From Natronorubrum aibiense (lineage in GTDB: Archaea; Halobacteriota; Halobacteria; Halobacteriales; Natrialbaceae), in the NCBI RefSeq assembly GCF_009392895.1, contig NZ_CP045490.1:292703-356702 (forward strand): a stretch of DNA of 64,000 nucleotides, in the 5' to 3' direction. Position 1 is the stretch's first letter. The number at the start of each line of letters is the position of its first letter. The notes beneath the pieces are model-generated. The model saw only the letters and a list, made by a program, of their open reading frames with translations, was not told where the DNA came from and did not search any database. A program made the translations under genes and the position numbers. Shown piece after piece: positions 1 through 7,695 of the stretch.

Positions 1-658
1 CGCCGGAGAGTTCGACGACACGCTCGTTTTCACCCAGCGCATAGCAGTACCGGCCGAACTTCGTCCGCAACGCGAGGAAGACGGTCCCAAGGTAGATCAG
101 GACCGACCAGAAGACGAGGTTCGGAATCCCGGGGAGGTACTCACCGGTGGCGATCCCCCGAATCGCATCGTTTCTGAAGTTGATACTCGAGCCGCCCGTG
201 ATGATCAGGGCGACACCTGTCATCACGGACATCGTGCCGAGCGTGACCAGAAACGACGGCACCTTCAGTTTGGCGAACACGTAGCCGTTGGCAAAGCCCG
301 CAAGCATCCCCGCTGCGAGGACCATCGGGATCGCCAGAAACCCGAACTGCGCGACCAAAATCACGGTGAGCACGCCGGACAGATTGACCAGCGCAGCGAC
401 CGAGAGGTCGATACTCTGTTGCAGAATGGGGAAGGTCCCTGCTAGCGCCACTAACAAGAGCAACGCGCTGTTCACCGCGACGTTGTTGATCAGATTCCCG
501 TACGTGAGGAAGTTACTACTGAGGATGCTAAACAGGACCATCAGGCCGAACAGCATGACGAACGGCCCGAGATCGATAATCCAGTCCTGTCGCGTTCGCT
601 GCTCTCGCTGTTCGTGCCACCAGTTTCGTACCGTATCTGTCGCGTTATTTGTACTCAT
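1..658 (-). CDS. RbsC-type sugar ABC transporter permease (3' end outside window)
   Basis: This is the membrane permease of a ribose/galactose-type (CUT2) ABC importer, cut by the window start. About 219 residues are visible. A soluble, charged N-terminus of about 28 residues is followed by hydrophobic helices and the family segment QQSIDLSVAALVNLSG, which resembles the 'GGIDLSVGS' region of RbsC. The ATG at 658 lies one base beyond the stop of the upstream ATPase gene (660), so the two are translationally linked in one operon read leftwards from the promoter near 3557. The family places it in the cytoplasmic membrane as a dimer. The substrate cannot be read from the sequence. Confidence 0.9.
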   Translation of the reverse strand, partial: MSTNNATDTVRNWWHEQREQRTRQDWIIDLGPFVMLFGLMVLFSILSSNFLTYGNLINNVAVNSALLLLVALAGTFPILQQSIDLSVAALVNLSGVLTVILVAQFGFLAIPMVLAAGMLAGFANGYVFAKLKVPSFLVTLGTMSVMTGVALIITGGSSINFRNDAIRGIATGEYLPGIPNLVFWSVLIYLGTVFLALRTKFGRYCYALGENERVVELSG

Positions 659-659
659 A

Positions 660-2237
660 TTAGACCATCAGCTGAATTAGCTCTTCTTCGGTTGGTTTCT
701 CGCCGGGCGATGCGTCGACCGGGTCGCCAGCAAACGAGCCGTCTCGCATGACCGCAATTCGGTTCGATAACCCGATCACTTCGGGAAGTTCGTCCCCGAT
801 GAGCACGATCGAAATCCCGTCCGCAGTCAGCTCTCGACACAGTCGGTACACCTCTTCTTTTGCGCCAACGTCGATTCCTCGAGTCACGTTATCCATCACC
901 AGTACCGGTGTTTCGTGGGCCAACCATCGAGCAATGACTACCTTCTGTTGATTGCCGCCACTCAGCCCGTGAACAAGCGAGTTTGCGCTCGGTGTCTTGA
1001 TATTGAGGTCCTCGATCGTCTCCTCGGTGATTGACGACTCCGATTTCAGATCGAGAAACGGCAGGCGGCCGTACATGTCTCGGACCATCGCGAGCGACGT
1101 GTTCTTCAACACGGACTGGTACAGTAACAGCCCCTCTGACTTGCGATCTTTGGGAATGTATCCGACACCAGCATCGACCATATCCACCGGAGACTCCGGT
1201 TGCACCTCATCTCCCAGGACAGAGAGTGTCCCAGCAGTCGCCGGCGTGTCACCAGCAAGGATTCTCCCGAGACGTTCTTTTCCGGAGCCCTCGACGCCGA
1301 CGACGCCGAAGATTTCGCCTCGGCGAACCGAAAACGAAACTGGGCCAATCTCGGCTTCGTGTTGCAAATCGTTTACTTCGAACACGGGTTCGCCGAGGTT
1401 CGATTCGCGTTGCTGGTCTGGAACACGGTAGTACGCTGCGGACGTCTCCCGTCCGACCATGCTCTGTTGTAGTTTGTCTTGTGTCGCCTCGTCGGTTTCG
1501 TACTCATCGACCAACTCCCCGTCTTTCAGCACGTAAATCCGATCCGTGATCTCGAGGACCTCGTCGAGTTCGTGGGAGACGAACACGAAGGTCGCTTCGT
1601 CCCGGAGGTCGTCGATCAGGTCGAACAGGAGTTCACGACCGTCTTCTTCGAGACCCGCAGTCGGTTCGTCGAGGAGGATAACCGGGTTGTCCGCTTTGCT
1701 CGAGACGTGAAACGCCTTCGCGATCTCGAGCATCTGTCGCTCGTTGAACGAGTAATTTTTTACGAACTTGTCGACGTCGATGTCGATACCGAGATCGTCG
1801 ACGAACGACTGAGCATCGGCGCTCATCTCGTCCATTCGCAACAGTCCCATTGATTCTCGCTCCCGTCCTAAAAAGAGGTTCTCGTACCCTCTGAAATGCG
1901 TGATGACGTCCTGTTCCTGATGAACCAGCGAGACACCGTACGATGCGGCGTCCTGTGGACCGACGAACTCAACCGGGTGTCCGTCTCTGTACAGCTTCCC
2001 TTCGTCAGGGTCCAATACCCCCGTGAGAATGTTGAGGAGCGTACTCTTGCCAGCGCCGTTCTCGCCAACGAGTCCGACGACTTCGCCTGCTTCGAGTTCG
2101 AGGGAGACGTCGGTCAGCGCATCGACGTGTCGAAACGATTTCGAGACGCTTTCGACGCGCAGGCTCGTTTCCTGAGCGGTCGGTGGATCAGTGTCGACGG
2201 CGTTCGTTGATCCCATATCCATGCTTTTCTCACTCAT
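660..2237 (-). CDS. RbsA/MglA-type sugar ABC transporter ATP-binding protein with two ATPase domains
   Basis: This 525-residue protein carries two tandem ABC domains, as in RbsA/MglA, and would energise the neighbouring permease. The N-terminal domain has a good Walker A (GENGAGKST), an atypical signature (SFNERQ) and Walker B VILLDEPTAG. The C-terminal domain has GVEGSGKER, a canonical LSGGNQQK signature, and MDNVTRGIDVG where RbsA proteins normally read DEPTRG. The usual catalytic Glu is therefore Asn in the second site. Start 2237 is the first Met, 3 bp after the upstream binding-protein stop. The operon order is binding protein, ATPase, permease. Confidence 0.92.
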   Translation of the reverse strand: MSEKSMDMGSTNAVDTDPPTAQETSLRVESVSKSFRHVDALTDVSLELEAGEVVGLVGENGAGKSTLLNILTGVLDPDEGKLYRDGHPVEFVGPQDAASYGVSLVHQEQDVITHFRGYENLFLGRERESMGLLRMDEMSADAQSFVDDLGIDIDVDKFVKNYSFNERQMLEIAKAFHVSSKADNPVILLDEPTAGLEEDGRELLFDLIDDLRDEATFVFVSHELDEVLEITDRIYVLKDGELVDEYETDEATQDKLQQSMVGRETSAAYYRVPDQQRESNLGEPVFEVNDLQHEAEIGPVSFSVRRGEIFGVVGVEGSGKERLGRILAGDTPATAGTLSVLGDEVQPESPVDMVDAGVGYIPKDRKSEGLLLYQSVLKNTSLAMVRDMYGRLPFLDLKSESSITEETIEDLNIKTPSANSLVHGLSGGNQQKVVIARWLAHETPVLVMDNVTRGIDVGAKEEVYRLCRELTADGISIVLIGDELPEVIGLSNRIAVMRDGSFAGDPVDASPGEKPTEEELIQLMV

Positions 2238-2239
2238 GG

Positions 2240-3523
2240 TTACTGGAGTGGGTTACTGTTGAAACGCTCATCGTACAGCGCCTCCACAGTGGACAGTTCA
2301 TCGTCATCGTCGTAGACGTCTGGCAGCGAATAATCGTCATGTCTGTCGTCTTCATCCCAGTCAAGCAGTTCTTCGATATCCGCACGTCCCATCGGGCTCA
2401 TTCCGATCTGTGGGTCCCACGCGTCCTCGCCGGCTTCCGCTTTCGACATCAATGTCCAGTCGTACGGCGTTTCGCCGTCGAAGACGTCCGCTTCGTACTG
2501 ATCGACTTCGATGATGGGGAGTTCGATTTCGTCACCAAGTCGGTCGCGCCACTCGTCCGGATCGTTGACGACCAGTGGTGCGTTGAACGACATCATTCGT
2601 TCCGCGTCGGTCAGTTCGTAGCCCTCGATAAAGTCGTGGGCTTTGGCAACCGACCAGCCTGCCTGCCAGGGCCCCATTCCGGAGACGCTGCCAACCATCC
2701 GGCCCTCTCGAATGCGTTCTAACGCCGGTTCAGTCGCGTCGATTCCGACGACCGGCACGTCATAGCCGCTCTCCTCGAGTCGCTGTAATCCGCCGATCGC
2801 GACGTCATCGTTCTGTCCGAAGAACCCGTCGATGTCGTCTCCGTGCGTCGAAATGAGATCGGACATCGCGTCTCGGGCGTCCGTTCGGATGAAGTTCCCT
2901 TGGAGCACCGGCTCGAGCCGCTCGATGTCGGGATACTCTTCGAGAGCCAACTCGAGTCCGGCGTTCCGACCGGTGTTCGGGGCCGTGCCACGGTTGCCTT
3001 CGATGTGGACGAATGACCCCTCACCACCCATTTCTTCGAATAGTACCTTTGCAGAAGTGTAGGCGTGATTGACGAAGTGTGGAGTGAAAAACTGCACGTA
3101 CTCGGGTCCGGCGTCGAGTGGAGTATACCAGTCTGCAATCGTTACGGCGAGGACCGTCGGCACACCACCCTGAACACACGTCTCCGCAAGCGAGATCGCT
3201 GCTGCGTTCGTGTACGTCTGGCCGACGATCATATCGGCCATATTCGAAACCGCGGTATCGAACTGTGATTGTTGCTGGTCGACGTTTCCTCCATTCGTCT
3301 GTAGGTTCGTCTCGTAGCCAAACGCTTCACACGCCTCTTCGTACCCCTTTTCCCACGACAGCCAGTATGAGTTCTCGAGGTTCGCGACCGAGCCGACGGC
3401 TTCTGGGCCATCGTCACCGCTTCCAACGCACCCTGCAAGTCCTGCTAGTCCAGCCGCGGCACTCCCAGCGGCCGTAGTTTTTACAAAATCCCGTCTAGTC
3501 TGTCCGGTGTTATGCTTCACCAT
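2240..3523 (-). CDS. Sugar-type ABC transporter substrate-binding lipoprotein (periplasmic-binding-protein family 4, RbsB-like)
   Basis: This 427-residue exported binding protein has the Tat motif TRRDFVK near residue 9 and a lipobox (AGLAGC) near residue 32, so it should be lipid-anchored outside the membrane. The mature part has the two-lobed RbsB pattern, for example 'FGQNDDVAIGGLQ' and 'VPVVGIDATEPAL' in the C-terminal lobe. The last 70 residues form an Asp-rich tail longer than in bacterial RbsB. It is the first gene of the transporter operon and is preceded by a TATA element at 3553-3564. The ligand is unknown. The neighbouring dehydrogenase and beta-keto acid cleavage enzyme suggest a polyol, hydroxy-acid or similar carbon source (inference). 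Confidence 0.9.
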   Translation of the reverse strand: MVKHNTGQTRRDFVKTTAAGSAAAGLAGLAGCVGSGDDGPEAVGSVANLENSYWLSWEKGYEEACEAFGYETNLQTNGGNVDQQQSQFDTAVSNMADMIVGQTYTNAAAISLAETCVQGGVPTVLAVTIADWYTPLDAGPEYVQFFTPHFVNHAYTSAKVLFEEMGGEGSFVHIEGNRGTAPNTGRNAGLELALEEYPDIERLEPVLQGNFIRTDARDAMSDLISTHGDDIDGFFGQNDDVAIGGLQRLEESGYDVPVVGIDATEPALERIREGRMVGSVSGMGPWQAGWSVAKAHDFIEGYELTDAERMMSFNAPLVVNDPDEWRDRLGDEIELPIIEVDQYEADVFDGETPYDWTLMSKAEAGEDAWDPQIGMSPMGRADIEELLDWDEDDRHDDYSLPDVYDDDDELSTVEALYDERFNSNPLQ

Positions 3524-3552
3524 GCTTCTCCGTTACTCTGTCTATGGCGGTA

Positions 3553-3564
3553 GTATAAATAATT
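3553..3564 (-). promoter_or_regulatory. TATA element for the sugar ABC transporter operon
   Basis: Read on the minus strand this is an ATTTATACTA-like box. Its centre lies about 34 bp before the ATG at 3523, which predicts a start of transcription a few bases before the start codon and an almost leaderless mRNA. Confidence 0.6.
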
Positions 3565-3655
3565 TCGGGTGATTGTCTATGAGGGTCTGTAACCGCTCGT
3601 TTAGCTTCAGTCGAGTCAGGTTCCAGCGTCGACGGACGGACGGCTTCGAACTGGC

Positions 3656-4432
3656 TCAGTACATGACCTTCCCAGCGGAGACATTGAGATCCTGTCCGGT
3701 AATTCGCTCGGACTCGTCGGAGCAGAGAAACGCTGCTAACTCGGCGATATCTTCCCGCTCGACCAGTTCACCGCGCGGACTTTCTGCCTCCGCAGCTTGG
3801 CGAACGTCTTCGTAGGATTGACCGGTCGACTCCGCCTTTTGCTCAAACACTCGTCTGATACGCGGCCCGTCAACCGATCCCGGACAGATCGCGTTGACGT
3901 TGATATCGTACTCACCGACTTCCGCTGCGAGTGTTCGTGTAAACCCGATTAGTCCCATCTTCGTCGCCGCATACGGCGTTCGTTGCTCGAGTGGGCGCTT
4001 ACCCGTAACGGAGGCTACGTTGACGATTCGGCCGTACTGTTGCGCTTTCATCACCGGAAGCACCTCCTTGCAGGCAAAGAACGGCCCGCGAAGGTTGACG
4101 TCGATCGTGTCGTCCCACTCTTCGACGGAGATCTCCTCGCAGGATGCGGTTGGACCAGCGATACCCGCATTATTCACCAGAATATCGATGGTCTCGAACT
4201 CCTCGAGTGCGGTGTCGATGCTCGACTGGACGCTCTCGTAGTGTTTGAGATCCGTATACCGATCGATTGCCCGCTGACCCTCCGCTTCGATGAGCGATAC
4301 TGTCTCTTCCATTCCGCCTTCATCGATTCCTGCGAGGACAATATCGGCCCCGTCTCTCGCTAATTTGACAGCGATCGCTTGTCCAATACCACGGCCGCCA
4401 CCAGTAACTACTGCTGTGCTATTCGAACGCAT
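3656..4432 (-). CDS. Short-chain dehydrogenase/reductase (SDR)
   Basis: This 258-residue classical SDR has the nucleotide-binding motif TGGGRGIG (residues 10-17), NNAG (87-90), catalytic Ser141 and the YAATK motif (Tyr154, Lys158). The family interconverts alcohols and ketones with NAD(P)H in the cytoplasm. The ATG at 4432 is about 26 bp from a TATA element at 4453-4463, so the transcript is probably leaderless. It is divergent from the beta-keto acid cleavage enzyme gene. A plausible role is oxidation of a beta-hydroxy acid to the beta-keto acid used by that enzyme. That role is inference, since SDR substrates cannot be read from sequence. Confidence 0.92.
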   Translation of the reverse strand: MRSNSTAVVTGGGRGIGQAIAVKLARDGADIVLAGIDEGGMEETVSLIEAEGQRAIDRYTDLKHYESVQSSIDTALEEFETIDILVNNAGIAGPTASCEEISVEEWDDTIDVNLRGPFFACKEVLPVMKAQQYGRIVNVASVTGKRPLEQRTPYAATKMGLIGFTRTLAAEVGEYDINVNAICPGSVDGPRIRRVFEQKAESTGQSYEDVRQAAEAESPRGELVEREDIAELAAFLCSDESERITGQDLNVSAGKVMY

Positions 4433-4452
4433 ATATGGAAGACGCCCATTCT

Positions 4453-4463
4453 AGTATAAAAAT
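4453..4463 (-). promoter_or_regulatory. TATA element of the SDR gene
   Basis: On the minus strand the bases read TTTTTATACTA, centred about 26 bp upstream of the SDR ATG at 4432. This is the normal spacing for a leaderless haloarchaeal mRNA. Confidence 0.65.
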
Positions 4464-4597
4464 TTACCGTCGATTACAGCTGTGGTGGTCACTCGTCAAT
4501 CGCCGTCTCGTCATCATCCGTCGCCAGTGGCTGACAGCAGGTCTCTACTGGCAGTTCAGGGATCTGCGTCATGCGTCGATCTTCATCGGACCGGAAC

Positions 4598-4607
4598 GTA
4601 TATATAC
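4598..4607 (+). promoter_or_regulatory. TATA element of the beta-keto acid cleavage enzyme gene
   Basis: GTATATATAC is centred about 26 bp before the ATG at 4629. This argues for start 4629 rather than the longer in-frame start at 4482, because transcription should begin at about 4630. Confidence 0.7.
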
Positions 4608-4628
4608 AAGAGCGCAGACCTGAGACGT

Positions 4629-5486
4629 ATGCCATACAGTGGCTATCAGGACTACTTCGACAGAAAGCTGATCATCAGCGTTGCAACGACCGGCGGCCAT
4701 CACGGCAAAGAGGCAAATCCGAACCTCCCACTCGAGCCGGAAGAGATCGCTCGAGACGTCCGTGACTGTGAAGCAGCAGGGGCATCGATCGTGCATATTC
4801 ACGCCCGAACCGACGACGGTGAAACGACCAAAGACCTCGAACGATACCAGGCGATACGAGACGCCATCGACGAGTACTGCGATGACATTCTCGTCAACTT
4901 TACCACCGGCGGCGGCGGCATCTACTCTAGAGAGGAACGGATCGCACCGATCCTCGAGACCGAGCCGCGACCGGATATGGCGACCGTCGATATCGGACCG
5001 ATGAATTTCGGACAGACGCGAACGGCGATCAATCCGCGCGAGCAAAACGAGGAGTACGCCGATCAGATGCGAGAGGCAGGTGTCAAGCCGGAACTCGAAA
5101 TCTTCAATCCGGGTCACATTCCGGAGATGCAGCATCTCATCGACGAAGACCTGCTCGATGCACCGTACTGGTGTACACTCATTTTGGGCATGCAGACCGG
5201 GACACCCGCCCATCCACGGAATCTGATCAATCTCGTGGACAACCTTCCGGACCCCGTCGAGTGGCAAGCGCTTGCGGTTGGTCGCCACCAGCTTCCGCTG
5301 ACGACGATGGCAATTACACTCGGCGGACACGTACGGGTCGGCATGGAAGACAACATCTACTATCGAAAAAACGAGTTGGCGGAGAGCAACGCACAACTCG
5401 TCCGTCGGACTGCCCGAATCGCAGAAGAATTAGAGCGCCCGATTGCGTCTCCAACTGAGGCGCGTGAGATGCTTGGAATAGAGTGA
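4629..5486 (+). CDS. Beta-keto acid cleavage enzyme (BKACE / 3-keto-5-aminohexanoate cleavage family)
   Basis: This 285-residue protein belongs to the BKACE family (TIM barrel, Zn-dependent). Members condense a beta-keto acid with acetyl-CoA to give acetoacetate and a new acyl-CoA. The hallmarks are present: an N-terminal beta-strand ending in VATTGG, the metal-binding HIHAR motif (His56, His58), and GMEDNIYY near the C-terminus, whose Glu is the third metal ligand in the family. The length matches the family. Start 4629 was chosen from the TATA spacing. It is divergent from the SDR and transporter operon and upstream of an IclR regulator, so it is probably part of one catabolic pathway. The actual keto acid is unknown. 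Confidence 0.9.
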   Translation: MPYSGYQDYFDRKLIISVATTGGHHGKEANPNLPLEPEEIARDVRDCEAAGASIVHIHARTDDGETTKDLERYQAIRDAIDEYCDDILVNFTTGGGGIYSREERIAPILETEPRPDMATVDIGPMNFGQTRTAINPREQNEEYADQMREAGVKPELEIFNPGHIPEMQHLIDEDLLDAPYWCTLILGMQTGTPAHPRNLINLVDNLPDPVEWQALAVGRHQLPLTTMAITLGGHVRVGMEDNIYYRKNELAESNAQLVRRTARIAEELERPIASPTEAREMLGIE

Positions 5487-5894
5487 AACCCAGTATCGTT
5501 GACGAGCAGATGTAGCACGAACGCACCGGCCGAGACCAGCCGGTGGACCATTCCGAACAGACGAATTTTATATAGGGTGCTAATCACTCGACCACTCCGT
5601 GTTACGGCTGCTTGATTCTCGAGTTACAGTTTCGTTCGGATATGTTTCAGGGTTGCATTCAAGAGTTCATACTATATTCGAAGAAACGCGAACGCTGCAA
5701 CTCGTCTTTCGCCATCAACCACCGGTTTCCGATACCGTCGAATCCGGCACGTGGTTAGTTCTCTTTCGAGATTGGATTCAGATCTCCGTGTCGTTGAGAC
5801 GGTCTCTCGCTGTTCTGATCGGCCATCGAAAGACGAAATCGAGGTCTATTCGCAGGAGGAGAATTTTATATAGATGGCCTGCTACGGAAGTCAT
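5487..5894. other. Intergenic region with a duplicated TATA-like 13-mer
   Basis: No credible gene is seen. It contains a short hairpin (ACCGGC at 5525-5530 pairing with GCCGGT at 5539-5544) just after the upstream gene. It also holds two identical copies of GAATTTTATATAG, at 5563-5575 and 5861-5873. The second is the promoter of the IclR gene. The first has no obvious gene behind it. Confidence 0.5.
5861..5873 (+). promoter_or_regulatory. TATA element of the IclR gene
   Basis: GAATTTTATATAG is centred 27 bp before the ATG at 5895. This supports start 5895 over the in-frame ATG at 5874, which overlaps the box itself. Confidence 0.7.
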
Positions 5895-6659
5895 ATGGAT
5901 CACACAGACAGTCGGGAACTACAGACGACCACCATCTCGCTCGAGGTCGTAGAGAAGCTTCGGGAATTGGATGGTGGGCGAGTGACGGAACTGGCCGATG
6001 AACTCGAGCTCGCACCGAGTACAGTCCATTCACACCTGTCGACGTTGCTGTCGAACGGATATGCGGTTAAACGGGGTGACGAGTATTACCTCAGCCTTCG
6101 GTTTCTCGATCACGGCGACTACGTTCGGAACAGGAAAAAAGCCTACAGAGTCGCGGCATCGTATACCGATCAACTGGCAGAAGAAACCGACTGTCGGGCG
6201 GTGTTTGCTGTCGAAGAAAACGGACGTGGCGTCTACATTCACACGTCGTCAGGCAAACACGCAGTTTGGACGTATTCGACCGTCGGCAAACAGTTCGATC
6301 TCCATCAAACCGCGTCTGGAAAGGCTATTCTGTCAAAACTGCCACGCAGTACAGTCATGGAGGTTATTGAGCAGCGAGGCCTTCCTGCAGCGACGGAAAA
6401 CACCATCACTGATGAGGAGACTCTCTTGGACCAACTCGACACGATTCGCGAGAGAGGAATCGCGTTCAATTATGAAGAGCAACTCGATGGGATCAAGGCC
6501 GTCGGTGTCCCCGTAAACGGCTCCGATACCCGCGTTGTCGGGGCATTTAGCGTTGCCAGTCCAGCCAACCGACTCACTGATGATCGATTCGAAAAGGAGA
6601 TTCCAAATATCCTACTCGGTGTCGCAAACGAGTTCGAGCTCGAAATCTCCATGTCGTGA
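5895..6659 (+). CDS. IclR-family transcriptional regulator
   Basis: This 254-residue protein has an N-terminal winged helix-turn-helix (about residues 10-65, with 'VTELADELELAPSTVHSHL') and a C-terminal IclR ligand-binding domain with 'QTASGKAILSKLP' and 'RERGIAFNYEEQLDGIKAVGVPV'. IclR proteins usually sense a small organic acid or sugar derivative and control adjacent catabolic operons. Its position at the edge of the SDR/BKACE/ABC cluster makes it the likely local regulator (inference). Two inverted repeats with identical half-sites lie immediately after its stop. It is related in layout to the second IclR gene at 30869. Confidence 0.92.
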   Translation: MDHTDSRELQTTTISLEVVEKLRELDGGRVTELADELELAPSTVHSHLSTLLSNGYAVKRGDEYYLSLRFLDHGDYVRNRKKAYRVAASYTDQLAEETDCRAVFAVEENGRGVYIHTSSGKHAVWTYSTVGKQFDLHQTASGKAILSKLPRSTVMEVIEQRGLPAATENTITDEETLLDQLDTIRERGIAFNYEEQLDGIKAVGVPVNGSDTRVVGAFSVASPANRLTDDRFEKEIPNILLGVANEFELEISMS

Positions 6660-6677
6660 TACCATCTCGCGACGGTA

Positions 6678-6697
6678 TTACACCCATATGTGTGTAA
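6678..6697. promoter_or_regulatory. Dyad TTACA-N10-TGTAA, copy 1 (possible operator or terminator stem)
   Basis: TTACACCCATATGTGTGTAA is a near-perfect inverted repeat 18 bp after the IclR stop codon. A second dyad with the same half-sites and spacing lies 60 bp downstream, which favours a protein-binding site over chance. No gene is visible directly downstream. Confidence 0.4.
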
Positions 6698-6737
6698 ATC
6701 ATCTCGATCGAATAGCGTTCCATCATCGGCGATTGTA

Positions 6738-6757
6738 TTACAAGCATACTATTGTAA
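6738..6757. promoter_or_regulatory. Dyad TTACA-N10-TGTAA, copy 2
   Basis: TTACA at 6738-6742 and TGTAA at 6753-6757 are separated by 10 bases, exactly as in the copy at 6678-6697. The centre-to-centre distance is 60 bp. The flanking bases extend the dyad to ATTACAA/TTGTAAT. Confidence 0.4.
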
Positions 6758-6805
6758 TTGACTGGATGGAAAACGATGACAGAGTAATAGAGAGTAAGCA
6801 TCAAT

Positions 6806-7494
6806 GACAGTGTCTAGTTAGGCTGGTTTGGGATTCGTGCAGGTCGTAGAGCTATAGTGGCCGTTAGAATTTTCTGCTCAAAGATCGTTGCTGAACGCAG
6901 TGGATTATCTCGACAAGACCGCTGTCGAGGAAGTGTAAGATTCCCTCGACAACATGGAGGGTAAGAAGCCAACACGACGACTCTTAGCGGCAATAGCGTA
7001 CAAAAGCGGCGTTCCGCAGACTGAACTAGCCGAGTGGTACGACGTTCGGCGATCCGCGCGACACGCAGCCATCCGTCGAATTGTCCGGGCAACGCGATTG
7101 GCGTGTCTGTTGGGCGGGATCACCGTCCTCGGTGATCGCTTTCTCTCGATTCGAAGAGTATGTTACTGCTAACACACAAACAGATCATTTTTATATTATG
7201 AAACAAATTTGAAGACGACTTGATCGTGGTTCTGGACAGCGTGCCGTACTTTCGAGCGTCAGTCGTCACGGACCTCGCAGCGTATTCGCCGGAATTAAAT
7301 CCTGTCAAAGACTGATGGCGACAGTTACAAACAGCGCTCAGCAACGAGTTTTTCGACTCACTCAACGAGTTGGTAACGGCGATCGATACCGCGCTTGATC
7401 AACTCTCTGTACCAAAAGTGAGTGATTACTTCTAATGGATTTTGTAGTTTGGCCATGCTGCTCGCTTCTCAAACCACGCTAACTAAACGGTGTC
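6806..7494 (+). mobile_element. Decayed IS630-type insertion sequence with recognisable terminal inverted repeats
   Basis: The left end carries TAGTTAGGCTGGTTTG (6815-6830). The right end, reverse-complemented, carries TAGTTAGCGTGGTTTG (7470-7485), which matches at 14 of 16 positions, and the similarity continues outward to GACA on both sides. Between them lie remnants of both ends of an IS630-like transposase. The element is only about 690 bp, shorter than a full IS630 (over 1 kb), so the middle has been lost. It is surely immobile. Confidence 0.7.
6900..7435 (+). pseudogene. IS630-family transposase remnant
   Basis: Starting from a GTG at 6900, the translation matches the haloarchaeal IS630 N-terminus, with 'NMEGKKPTRRLLAAIAYKSG' followed by the helix-turn-helix 'VPQTELAEWYDV'. 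It is broken by a stop at about 6936. After a deletion the C-terminal part reappears (about 7225-7435) with 'VVLDSVPYFRASVV', 'YSPELNPVKD', an in-frame stop and 'WRQLQTALSNEFFDSLNEL'. Most of the catalytic core between these parts is missing. This is a dead gene with several lesions. Confidence 0.75.
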
Positions 7495-7663
7495 CATAGA
7501 ACACTTCCCACAGATCTGAATAAATTGGGCGGTAAGGAGGTCCGCCCACTTCTGGCCGATTTGTTCTAAAGAAAACAGCGAGAGTTCCACGGGTCACCTG
7601 ACCCGTTAGTCGTTTACCCGCCAATACAGTGTGTTCGGAGCCTATTACAGTCTTTGATGGGCG

Positions 7664-7670
7664 TTTTTAT
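7664..7670 (+). promoter_or_regulatory. TATA element of the MFS gene
   Basis: The T-rich box TTTTTAT is centred 29 bp before the ATG at 7696 but only 8 bp before the ATG at 7675. Transcription would therefore begin after the first ATG, so 7696 is the better start. Confidence 0.5.
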
Positions 7671-7695
7671 CTGAATGAAGAAGCGGCTGGCGTCG

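Noticed and set aside
5525..5544. 6-bp inverted repeat after the BKACE gene as a terminator.
   Set aside because: Short stem, 8-base loop and no T-tract. Archaeal terminators do not need a hairpin, so this gives no support.
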